DNA of 45,455 bases from an uncultured Clostridium sp. (GTDB lineage Bacteria; Bacillota; Clostridia; TANB77; CAG-508): contig USFC01000003.1 in NCBI GenBank assembly GCA_900553865.1, forward strand, positions 1 through 45,455, given 5' to 3'. The translations under genes were made by a program, and so were the position numbers. Below, piece after piece: positions 23,047 to 30,153 of the stretch; the stretch's first letter is position 1, and every line of letters starts with the position of its first letter. Below the pieces are notes generated by a model. That model was not told the DNA's origin, did no database searches, and was given only the letters and a program-made list of their open reading frames with translations.

Positions 23047-25289
23047 TCACATCATATTTTGTGGGTTTATTTCTATAGATAATCGTACATCTTTTTTTAG
23101 TTCGTTTACTTTTATTGTTTGTTCCAGTAACTCGTTTATCTGATTGTTGTATAGGCATTTTATTATCATTCTATATCTATATTTATTTTTTATTTTGTCT
23201 ATTGGTGCTGGAACTGGACTATAAAGCAAAACCCCTATTTTTTCTGTGATTATTCGTTCTTTTAAGTACTTATGTATTTTCTTTGCCTCTTCTATTACTT
23301 CTTGTTCTTTTTCTCCACTTAATCCAATTACTATTATATCGCAAAATGGTGGATATTTCAACTGTTTTCTTATTCCTATTTCACTTTCATAAAATGCTTT
23401 GTAGTCTTGTTTTTGTGCAAGTTCTACTGCTATGCTATCTGGATTGTAAGTTTGAATTATTACTCTTCCTTCTAAGCCTTCTCTTCCTGCTCTTCCTGCT
23501 ACTTGTGTTAATATTTGAAATGTTCTTTCGTTGGCTCTAAAGTCTTCTATATTTAGTGAACTATCTGCTGCTATAACTCCTACTAAGCTTACTTTTGGGA
23601 AGTGATGCCCTTTTACTACCATTTGCGTTCCTATTAAAATATCTATATTTTCATTTTTGAATTTGTTTAGTATTTCTTCATGTGAATTCTTTTTAGTTAC
23701 TGTATCCACATCCATTCTTATTGTAGTAGCATTTGAAAATAGTTTTTTTACCTCTTCTTCTAATTTTTGTGTACCTGTTCCAAAATATCTTATATTAGTG
23801 CTTTGACATTCTGGGCAAGTTGTTACTGGTTCTTCTTCATATCCACAATAATGACACTTTAATTTGTTTTGTTTTAAATGATATGTCATTGTTATGTTGC
23901 AGTTTTTACATTTTATAGTATAACCACAATCTCTACACATTATGAATGTAGAATACCCTCTTCTGTTTAAAAACAAAATTGTTTGTTGTTTATTTTCTAT
24001 ATTTTTTTGTATTTCTTTTTGTAATCTTTTACTAATCATTGAATGATTGCCGGTTTGCAAGTTCTTCTCTCAAGTCTACTATTTCTACTTTTGGCAGACT
24101 TGAATTATTAGCTCTTTTTGTTAATTCTAAAAGTTCTATTTCTCCATCTTGTGCCTTTTTATATGTCTTCATATCTGGTGTTGCGCTTCCTAATATTAAA
24201 GGACATGAATTTTCTTTTGCAACAAATTTAGCCACTTCTTTTGCATTGTATTTTGGCGTCATTTCAGACATATATGATGAATCGTGCTCTTCATCTATTA
24301 TAATTACACCTATATTCTTCACTGGTGCAAATATTGCAGAGCGCGCTCCTATTATAATAGTTGCTTCACCTTTTACTATTCTATTCCAAGCATCAAATCT
24401 TTCTCCTACAGACAATTTACTATGTAATACTGCTATTTTTTCTTGACCAAATCTTTCTATAAATCTATCTACCATTTGTGGTGTAAGTGAAATTTCTGGC
24501 ACTAACATTATGCTAGATTTTCCTTGTTTTAAAACTTTTTCTATTGTTTGTAAATATATTTCTGTTTTTCCGTGAGCCTGTTACTCCAAAAATTAAAAAC
24601 TCTGCATTCATTTGGTCATCTATTGCTTCTTCTATTTTTGAATAAGCATTTTGTTGTTCTTTTGTAAAGGTTAGCTTTTCTGTTTTTTTCACAACTTTAT
24701 GTATAAAAGGATTTCTGTCTACTCTTTTTTCTAAAATTTCTATATATCCATTTTTTTCTAAAGTTTTTATTATTGCTCTTGATGTATCTGTAAATATTTC
24801 TAAGTCACTTACTAGAACACTATCATTTTCTAATAAAAATTTAAGTATTCGTATTTGTTTTTCTGATTTTAGCTTTTTTGTTTCTATTTCAAATTCTATC
24901 TCTTCTTCGGTCTTTTTCAAAAATACAAATTGATTTGTTTTTTCTTTTATTCTATTTTCAAAGTTTCTTGTTGTTGTCCCCGGTGGTAACATCAATTTTA
25001 AACTATCTGATAAATTTGCGAAATATCTTTTTGAAATCCATTTTGCAAGTTTTATTTTTTCTTCATTTAAAAATGGATTTTCTTCTACTTTTACTATTTG
25101 CTTTGTTTTATATTCTGAATTTTCTTTTAATGAGATTACAAAGCCTTCTTCTACTTGCTTTCTATATCCAAAAGGAACTAATACACGACTGCCCAAGCTT
25201 ACTTTTTCTTTCATTTCTTCTGGCACTTCATAGTCAAAGGTTCTGTCTAAATCTTTTGCATTTGAATTTAATATAACTTCTGCAATCAT
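23047..25289 (-). CDS. priA: Primosomal protein N' (PriA helicase), two frameshifts
   Basis: Three overlapping reading frames make one PriA of about 746 residues, which restarts stalled replication forks. Piece 1 (25289 to about 24572) has the N-terminal DNA-binding domain (MIAEVILNSNAKDLDRTFDY) up to the Walker A start FGVTGS. An extra C at 24572 then breaks GSGKTE. Piece 2 (to about 24050) carries EISLTPQMVDRF, the DEEH box (IIDEEHDSSY) and LILGSATPDM. A second extra C (in AACCGGCAAT, near 24050) precedes piece 3, with zinc-binding CRDCGYTIKCKNCNITM and helicase motifs V-VI (QVAGRAGREG). Both lesions are single-base C insertions before GG, so sequencing error or true inactivation are both possible. 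Confidence 0.93.
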
Positions 25290-25364
25290 GTTCTCCCTCC
25301 TTTTCATTTTGGCACTAGTATATCAAAAAAATAAGTTTTGTACAATAACAAAATAAGTTTTTTT

Positions 25365-25394
25365 GGAACTATTTAGGTCATGTCGTTTTAGTTC
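25365..25394. repeat. GGAAC...AGTTC palindrome (second repeat family), copy 3
   Basis: GGAACTATTTAGGTCATGTC...TTTTAGTTC, about 75 nt upstream of priA. It shares ends and the central GGTCA with the copies in the groES-groEL gap. Confidence 0.65.
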
Positions 25395-25441
25395 GTAAAA
25401 ACCAGCTTTACTCTTGTAAAACTGGTTTTTACTCTTTTTTT
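25395..25441. terminator. Strong hairpin downstream of the 71-residue gene
   Basis: TAAAAACCAGCTTTAC and GTAAAACTGGTTTTTA form a 16-bp stem with one wobble or mismatch. The arms themselves end in T-runs, and a T8 tract follows on the plus side. It separates the small gene at 25472-25687 from priA and probably works as a terminator. Confidence 0.7.
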
Positions 25442-25471
25442 TACTTGTTCCATGGCCACTCGAATCCGACT

Positions 25472-25687
25472 TTAGCTTATGTAAAGCTCTGTCTTTTCAT
25501 AAATTCCTTCTTCTTTCAGATACTCACACTGCTTTAAGTCCGCCTCGGTGTTCAGTTCCACGAACTCTCTTTGGTGAATCCGGCATACCACTGGTACGCC
25601 TGCTTCCAAGTACTCCAATGCCTCTTCCTTTGTAAGCTTGTGCAATTCTTTGCCGATTGCATCTACGTCATAAGCAAGCATTTTCAT
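25472..25687 (-). CDS. Small hypothetical protein with consensus promoter
   Basis: 71 residues, not recognised. No membrane segment. The layout is a mixed alpha/beta sequence: MKMLAYDVDAIGKELHKL, LTKEEALEYLEAGVPVVCRI, then an acidic C terminus with two Cys (about residues 35 and 53). Base composition is visibly richer in GC than its neighbours (for example GCCTCTTCCTTTGTAAGC on the plus strand), so it may have been acquired. It has a strong ribosome binding site (GGAGGAG), a perfect consensus promoter upstream and a hairpin downstream, so it is probably a well expressed monocistron. Confidence 0.75.
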   Translation of the reverse strand: MKMLAYDVDAIGKELHKLTKEEALEYLEAGVPVVCRIHQREFVELNTEADLKQCEYLKEEGIYEKTELYIS

Positions 25688-25760
25688 AAATTTCTCCTCC
25701 TTTTAACTTCGCCCAATTATTTTATTAGGCAATTAACAACTGTTGTTTACGGATGACATA

Positions 25761-25789
25761 ATTATACTATTTTTTGTGTTTTATGTCAA
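25761..25789 (-). promoter_or_regulatory. Consensus sigma-A promoter of the 71-residue gene
   Basis: Minus strand: -35 TTGACA (25789-25784), 17-nt spacer, -10 TATAAT (25766-25761), all matching consensus. The 5' UTR holds AACAACAGTTGTT and a GCCTAATAAAATAATTGGGC palindrome (25709-25728). Confidence 0.85.
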
Positions 25790-25809
25790 TTCTTTTTTTG
25801 TAATTATAT

Positions 25810-25838
25810 GAAAAGAAGACTATATTTCAAGTCTTCTT
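25810..25838 (-). terminator. Intrinsic terminator of the Cys-rich small gene
   Basis: Minus strand: AAGAAGACT...AGTCTTCTT stem followed by TTTC, about 11 nt after the stop of the 25849-26040 gene. Confidence 0.75.
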
Positions 25839-25848
25839 TAATTCAGGA

Positions 25849-26040
25849 TCAATAACACGGTATACCCGCATTATTTTTGTTTCTTCGGCAAATTGCACAT
25901 TTACCTGAGCCTTCTTTTATACGGTTGCATCCTCTTTCTTCTGTTACTACTACATCAGGGACGTAACAATCCTTTTTTTCAGTTGTTTCAAGACTCCTCA
26001 AGTAATCACTTAATCCTTTCTTTCCTTTTGTTGTCATCAT
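25849..26040 (-). CDS. Small Cys-rich protein (63 residues), independent transcription unit
   Basis: Not recognised. The N-terminal half is polar and helical (KGKKGLSDYLRSLETTEKKD). The C-terminal half has five Cys at 25, 38, 48, 51 and 62, with CAIC as a CxxC and a spacing compatible with a small zinc-binding knuckle (C38, C48, C51, C62). A secreted or modified peptide is an alternative, but no signal peptide is seen and no peptide-modifying or export genes are nearby. It has its own near-consensus promoter, a 5' hairpin, an AGGAGGT ribosome binding site and its own terminator, implying strong separate expression. Confidence 0.72.
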   Translation of the reverse strand: MMTTKGKKGLSDYLRSLETTEKKDCYVPDVVVTEERGCNRIKEGSGKCAICRRNKNNAGIPCY

Positions 26041-26080
26041 ACTATGCGTGACCTCCTGAATTTATATTTTTTTGTTTCGC

Positions 26081-26096
26081 CTTGGCGAAATCTGTT
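26081..26096 (-). promoter_or_regulatory. 5' UTR stem-loop of the Cys-rich gene
   Basis: TTTCGCCAAGGCGAAA is a perfect palindrome that would lie at or very near the 5' end of the transcript from the promoter at 26100-26128. Such 5' hairpins commonly protect mRNA from decay. Confidence 0.6.
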
Positions 26097-26099
26097 TCT

Positions 26100-26128
26100 A
26101 TTATAACATACTTTTTAACAAAATGCAA
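26100..26128 (-). promoter_or_regulatory. Near-consensus sigma-A promoter of the Cys-rich gene
   Basis: Minus strand: -35 TTGCAT (26128-26123), 17-nt spacer, -10 TATAAT (26105-26100). The promoter lies directly behind the gmk stop codon. Confidence 0.82.
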
Positions 26129-26131
26129 ATT

Positions 26132-26710
26132 TTAGAACTCTGCATCTTTTATTTTTCTTTCATTTTCTATAATCGTTTGAATTATTTGTACACTTTTCTC
26201 CAAATTATTATTTTTTATAACATAGTCATACATTCCTATTTTAGATTCTTCATAGTCAAATCTATTTAATCTTAAAGTTATTTCTTTTATGCTTGGCTTA
26301 TCTACTCTATTTTCCAATCTTTTCATCAAAATTTCCTTTGGAACTCTTAAAAATATTGTTACTACTTTTGTATCTTCTTTTAATAAATTAATTAAATTCT
26401 CTACTCCATTTACATCAATATCTTTTACAATTATTTTCCCACTTTTTATTTTTTCGCCCATTAGCTTTCTTGAAGTCCCATAATAATGTTCGTGATGTAC
26501 ATTGTACTCATAAAATTCATTGTTCTTTATCATTGTTTCAAATTCTTCTGTTGTTACATAATTGTAGGTTATTCCCGGTGCGTCGTCACCAGGCCTAATA
26601 GCCCTTGTAGTATATGAAGGTAATGACTCCACATTTTCCATTCTTTTTATTAACTCTTTTTTTATTGTATCTTTTCCAGCGCCAGATACTCCTGATAATA
26701 ATACTAGCAT
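26132..26710 (-). CDS. gmk: Guanylate kinase
   Basis: A 192-residue enzyme that phosphorylates GMP to GDP. P-loop GVSGAGKDT (about 7-15) instead of the usual GPSGVGKGT; GMP-binding segments are SYTTRAIRPGDD (about 32-43), TYNYVTTEEFETMI and the EYNVHHEHYYGTSR stretch (about 68-81). The lid region is LENRVDKPSIKEITLRL. Length is normal (about 200). The divergence from standard Gmk is moderate, and the neighbourhood (rpoZ, remA, yicC) supports the call. Here rpoZ comes before gmk, the reverse of the usual gmk-rpoZ order. Confidence 0.88.
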   Translation of the reverse strand: MLVLLSGVSGAGKDTIKKELIKRMENVESLPSYTTRAIRPGDDAPGITYNYVTTEEFETMIKNNEFYEYNVHHEHYYGTSRKLMGEKIKSGKIIVKDIDVNGVENLINLLKEDTKVVTIFLRVPKEILMKRLENRVDKPSIKEITLRLNRFDYEESKIGMYDYVIKNNNLEKSVQIIQTIIENERKIKDAEF

Positions 26711-26790
26711 ATCTTTTTCCTTTCATTTATAAAAATTTTCTTATATAAATTTTAAAGGCATGTTTTATTTGTACATGCCTTATTTTTTAT

Positions 26791-27012
26791 CTATTCTTCT
26801 GTTTCTTCATCATCATCTTCTCTTATTATCTCTACTTTTCCTTCTCCTAGTTCGTTTGCAGCAATTGTAACTGGAGCTTCTTCTTTAACATCTGTTAAAG
26901 GCTTGCTTCCACTTGCTATTTGTCTTGCTCTTTTAGCAGTTGCAATTACTAATCCAAATTTATTTTCTTTTGTTTTAGCTAATAATTCAGCTGTTGTTGG
27001 TTTTACCATCAT
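26791..27012 (-). CDS. rpoZ: RNA polymerase omega subunit
   Basis: 73 residues. The N-terminal MVKPTTAELLAKTKENKFGL and VIATAKRARQIASGSKP contain the omega signature (ATAKRARQI). The C terminus is acidic (REDDDEETEE). Omega helps assemble RNA polymerase. The start may be either of two adjacent Met codons. It lies 21 nt after remA and 80 nt before gmk, in the conserved yicC-remA block. Confidence 0.93.
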   Translation of the reverse strand: MMVKPTTAELLAKTKENKFGLVIATAKRARQIASGSKPLTDVKEEAPVTIAANELGEGKVEIIREDDDEETEE

Positions 27013-27033
27013 AATTACATTCCTCCTCTTCCT

Positions 27034-27288
27034 TTATTGTTCATATGCTTCTTCATCTTTTTCTAGTCTACTAGCTACTGTTTCTGGTTGTACAGCAGAT
27101 AAAATTATATGTCCTGAATCCATTATAAGCACTGCTCTTGTTCTTCTTCCATATGTAGCATCTACTGCATTCCCATTATCTTTTGCTTCTTGCACTACTC
27201 TTTTTATTGGTGCTGAGTCTGGGCTAACAATAGCAACAATTCTTTTAGCTGATACGATATTTCCAAATCCTATGTTAATTAATTGCAT
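27034..27288 (-). CDS. remA: RemA family extracellular-matrix regulator (DUF370)
   Basis: 84 residues starting MQLINIGFGNIVSAKRIVAI and containing SPDSAPIKRVVQEAKD and DATYGRRTRAVLIMDSGHII, the conserved DUF370/RemA sequence. In Bacillus RemA is a DNA-binding activator of biofilm matrix genes; in Clostridia the gene is nearly always between yicC and gmk, as here. Its targets in this organism are unknown. It lies 11 nt after yicC. Confidence 0.95.
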   Translation of the reverse strand: MQLINIGFGNIVSAKRIVAIVSPDSAPIKRVVQEAKDNGNAVDATYGRRTRAVLIMDSGHIILSAVQPETVASRLEKDEEAYEQ

Positions 27289-27299
27289 TTAAATTCCTC

Positions 27300-28178
27300 C
27301 TATTCTATATTTTGTATTTGTTCTCTAATATCTTCTAGCTTTGTTTTTATATCTACTACTAAATTTGTTATTTCTAAACTTCCAGATTTAGAACCCATTG
27401 TGTTTGTTTCCCTGTTCATCTCCTGAATTAGAAAATCTAATTTCTTTCCAACTGGACCTTCTTTACTATTTATTAGAGTTCTAAATTGGTCTATATGACT
27501 TTTTAACCTTGTTAGTTCTTCTTCTACTGAGCATTTGTCTGCATATAGTACCACTTCCATTGCAAGTCTTGCCTCATCTATTACATCTGTTTTTAGTATT
27601 TCTTTTATTCTCTCTTCTAATTTTACTACATATTCTTCCACAAGTCTAGTAGAATACGTAGAAATTTTTTGAACGCTTTGTTCTACATCATTTATTCGTG
27701 CTTCTAAATCTTCTTTTATTTTGTTTGCTTCCGCTTCTCTCATTTCTACAAAATTGTTTATAGCTTGCTCCAAACATTCTAATAATTCACTTTGTATTGC
27801 GTCTTCTTCATCTTCTGTTTCCTTTATTGTTAAAACTTCTGGAAGTTTTATAATTTCTGCTACTGGTATTTCTTGGCTTAAATTATTTTGTTCGGCTAAT
27901 AATTTAAATTTTTCTAAGTATTTTTTTACTAGTTCTTCATTTACTATTATATCTTTTCCTTTTGCACTATAATTTTCAAAACTTACGAAAACATCTATTT
28001 TACCCCTTGCAATTTTTAAACTTATTTGCTTTTTTATTTTATCTTCAACGTAAATTAAGCTTTTAGGAAGTTTTACTGAAATGTCACTGTATTTGTGATT
28101 TACTGATTTTATTTCTATATTATATATTCTATCATTTTTTTCTAACTTTGCCCTGCCAAAGCCTGTCATACTTTTCAT
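27300..28178 (-). CDS. YicC family protein (predicted endoribonuclease)
   Basis: 292 residues. The start MKSMTGFGRAKLEKNDRIYN and the C-terminal KKLDFLIQEMNRETNTMGSK are the two hallmark YicC regions; IKSVNHKYSDISVKLP lies near 23-38. YicC proteins have been reported as RNases acting on small RNAs in other bacteria. Length and spacing are typical. It heads the remA-rpoZ-gmk group. Confidence 0.94.
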   Translation of the reverse strand: MKSMTGFGRAKLEKNDRIYNIEIKSVNHKYSDISVKLPKSLIYVEDKIKKQISLKIARGKIDVFVSFENYSAKGKDIIVNEELVKKYLEKFKLLAEQNNLSQEIPVAEIIKLPEVLTIKETEDEEDAIQSELLECLEQAINNFVEMREAEANKIKEDLEARINDVEQSVQKISTYSTRLVEEYVVKLEERIKEILKTDVIDEARLAMEVVLYADKCSVEEELTRLKSHIDQFRTLINSKEGPVGKKLDFLIQEMNRETNTMGSKSGSLEITNLVVDIKTKLEDIREQIQNIE

Positions 28179-28214
28179 TTTTCTATTTTCCTTTCCTTAA
28201 AGCCTGTTTTCCAT

Positions 28215-29168
28215 TTATTCTTCTACTTTTTCTACAATTTTACGTACGTCATTTGCCTTTTCTAATGCTGTTTTTTTCATTTTTACATATATTCTTATAG
28301 ATTTTGCTACATAGTATATTGCAAATAACATTCCCATACTAGCCATTATATATATAAATTTTGAATTATAGATTTTGTAAACATATATAGTTAAAAATGT
28401 GGCTATTGAAATTACTAACATTTCTATTCCTGATTTTGCAATTTCATCGCTGTCCTTTTTATAGGCCTTTTCAAATAGTACTATTGTTATTCCTATTGCA
28501 ACTGCGCTAAATACTTTTAAGTCTGTTAGGTAGATATCTGCTTCTATATTTTTATAACCTAAATTTATAAATATGAAATATAAAACTACAATTATTGCTG
28601 CTACTATGTTTTTAAATACTTTTGCATTTATCTTTCTTTTGGTTTCTTCTGGTAATTTTGTTTGTTTATTTATTTCATTTTCTATTTTTTCCATTTTTTC
28701 TTTGTTAAGTTCTGTCTTCTTTACTTCTATTGGCTCATTTTCTAGCTCTTCTATTTTTTCTATTATATCTACTTTTTCTTCTTTGTTTGTTTTTTTAGCT
28801 AATGTAGTTTTTGTTATTCTTTTAGTAGTAGATGTTTTTGGTTTGCTTTCCTTTGTGCTTTTGCTTGATGTTTTCTTTTTGATTTCTGTTGCTTTTGCTG
28901 CTGTACTTTTAGCTGTATCTGCTGATTTCTTTGTAGTTGTTTGCTTTGTTGCTGCTGTTTTAGTTGCTGTTTGCTTTTTAGCAGTTTTTGTATTTGCTTT
29001 AGTAGCTGCTGCTGTTGTCTTTTTTGTTTTTGATGTTTCAGCTTTTTGGCTTACTTTAGCTATTGGTTCATTTTTTTCTTCTATTTTAGCACTAATTTCT
29101 TGTTTTTTAGGTCTTCCTCTTCTTTTAACTTCTTTAACTTCATTTTCTTCTGTTTTGTTTTCTGCCAT
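28215..29168 (-). CDS. AT-hook/lysine-rich tail fused to a multi-pass membrane domain
   Basis: 317 residues, family not recognised. N terminus: KRRGRPKK (about 15-22), a textbook AT-hook core. Then about 90 residues of Lys/Thr/Ala-rich, histone-H1-like low complexity (about 40-130, many KKTT, TKTA and AAAT units). An acidic helical linker (about 133-175) follows, then four hydrophobic segments (about 185-205, 217-235, 250-268 and 274-292). The tail is a charged helix. A membrane protein with a DNA-binding cytoplasmic arm is the simplest reading. The Lys/Thr-rich part could also be a non-specific linker. It lies between rsmE and yicC. Confidence 0.72.
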   Translation of the reverse strand: MAENKTEENEVKEVKRRGRPKKQEISAKIEEKNEPIAKVSQKAETSKTKKTTAAATKANTKTAKKQTATKTAATKQTTTKKSADTAKSTAAKATEIKKKTSSKSTKESKPKTSTTKRITKTTLAKKTNKEEKVDIIEKIEELENEPIEVKKTELNKEKMEKIENEINKQTKLPEETKRKINAKVFKNIVAAIIVVLYFIFINLGYKNIEADIYLTDLKVFSAVAIGITIVLFEKAYKKDSDEIAKSGIEMLVISIATFLTIYVYKIYNSKFIYIMASMGMLFAIYYVAKSIRIYVKMKKTALEKANDVRKIVEKVEE

Positions 29169-29188
29169 AATAAAACTCTCTTCCTTTC

Positions 29189-29962
29189 TTATTCTTCAAA
29201 TTCGTATATTATATTACTTACAAGTACAATAGGCGCTGTTTCTGTTCTTAATATTCTATTTCCTAAGGTAACTATTTTTGCCTTCCATTTTTTCAAGTTT
29301 TCCACTTCTTCTGGCGCAATTCCACCTTCTGGACCTACTAGTACTCCTATTTTATATTTATTACTATTTTCTTTTTGCTCAAACTGTTTTGCTTTTTCAT
29401 TATTCTGCCTTAATACCTCTTTTAATTTAGTACATTTTTCTTCTTCATATGCAACAATAAAAATATCATATTTTTCTATCAATTCTTCTAAATCTTTTAT
29501 TTTTATTTTATTTTTTACTTCTGGAATTTTACTTCTTTTACTTTGCTTAGCTGCACTTTCGGCAACTTTTTGCCATCTTTCTATTTTCTTTTTAGCATCT
29601 TTTTCATCTAGCTTTACTATACATCTTGCCATATCTACTGGAATTATGTTATTTACACCTACTTCAGTTGTTTTTTGAACTATAAGCTCCATCTTATCTG
29701 CCTTTGGTAATCCTTGGTACAAGTCTATTTCCATATTTGGCTCTGTTTGTATATCTAATTTTTCTATAATTTTAACAATAACTTTTTCTTTTTCTATTTT
29801 TGCTATCTGTGTTAAATATGTTTCTAAACTTTTGCTATTTCCAATTAGAATTTGTTCTCCTATTTTCATTCTTAAAACATTAGAAATATGCTTTACATCC
29901 TCACCTATAATTTCTATAGTTTCTTCTTTTTTCTGATTTTCCTCAATAAAAAATTTTTGCAT
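29189..29962 (-). CDS. rsmE: 16S rRNA (uracil-1498-N3)-methyltransferase
   Basis: A 257-residue SPOUT methyltransferase. N-terminal PUA-like domain (about 1-70; KHISNVLRMKIGEQILIGN); catalytic part with DLYQGLPKADKMELIVQKTT (about 81-100), EVGVNNIIPV, AESAAKQSKRSKIPEV and the knot signature VGPEGGIAPEEVENLK (about 210-225), then TLGNRILRTETAPIVLVSNI (about 230-250). All RsmE hallmarks are present. The start at 29962 lacks a strong ribosome binding site. Confidence 0.95.
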   Translation of the reverse strand: MQKFFIEENQKKEETIEIIGEDVKHISNVLRMKIGEQILIGNSKSLETYLTQIAKIEKEKVIVKIIEKLDIQTEPNMEIDLYQGLPKADKMELIVQKTTEVGVNNIIPVDMARCIVKLDEKDAKKKIERWQKVAESAAKQSKRSKIPEVKNKIKIKDLEELIEKYDIFIVAYEEEKCTKLKEVLRQNNEKAKQFEQKENSNKYKIGVLVGPEGGIAPEEVENLKKWKAKIVTLGNRILRTETAPIVLVSNIIYEFEE

Positions 29963-30052
29963 TTTGTTCTTCCTTATTATTTTTTGGTAATTATATCATA
30001 TTTTTTTATTTATGCAAATAAAAATGATTCAAAAAAGTTGTTTTATTAATTT

Positions 30053-30083
30053 TGACGCAATGGGGACGTTTCTTTTTACGTCA
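30053..30083. repeat. GGGAC-core palindrome, subtype D, upstream of mutS2
   Basis: TGACGCAATGGGGACGTTTC...TTACGTCA. The outer TGACG/CGTCA arms are complementary; the core GGGACGTTTCTTTTT is shared with copies at 37908, 40892, 40983 and, with changes, 34706 and 45307. Its right arm ends 2 nt before the mutS2 -35 box. Confidence 0.88.
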
Positions 30084-30085
30084 GC

Positions 30086-30115
30086 TTGACAAATATCTTG
30101 CTTGCGAATTATAAT
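30086..30115 (+). promoter_or_regulatory. Consensus sigma-A promoter of mutS2
   Basis: -35 TTGACA (30086-30091), 18-nt spacer, -10 TATAAT (30110-30115), about 39 nt before the mutS2 ATG. Confidence 0.85.
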
Positions 30116-30153
30116 ATACTTGTAAACACGCATAAAATAAGGAGTTTTTTATA

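Noticed and set aside
24032..24580. Programmed frameshifting in priA
   Set aside because: Neither site has a slippery heptamer with the right frame change, and both are simple one-base C insertions in conserved motifs. Error or decay is more likely.
25365..25789. Small genes between priA and gmk as a toxin-antitoxin pair
   Set aside because: The two genes have separate promoters and terminators and neither resembles a known toxin or antitoxin family.
25849..26040. Cys-rich small gene as a ribosomally made, modified peptide precursor
   Set aside because: No radical SAM, lanthipeptide or export genes lie nearby, and the Cys spacing fits a zinc knuckle at least as well. Kept only as an alternative.
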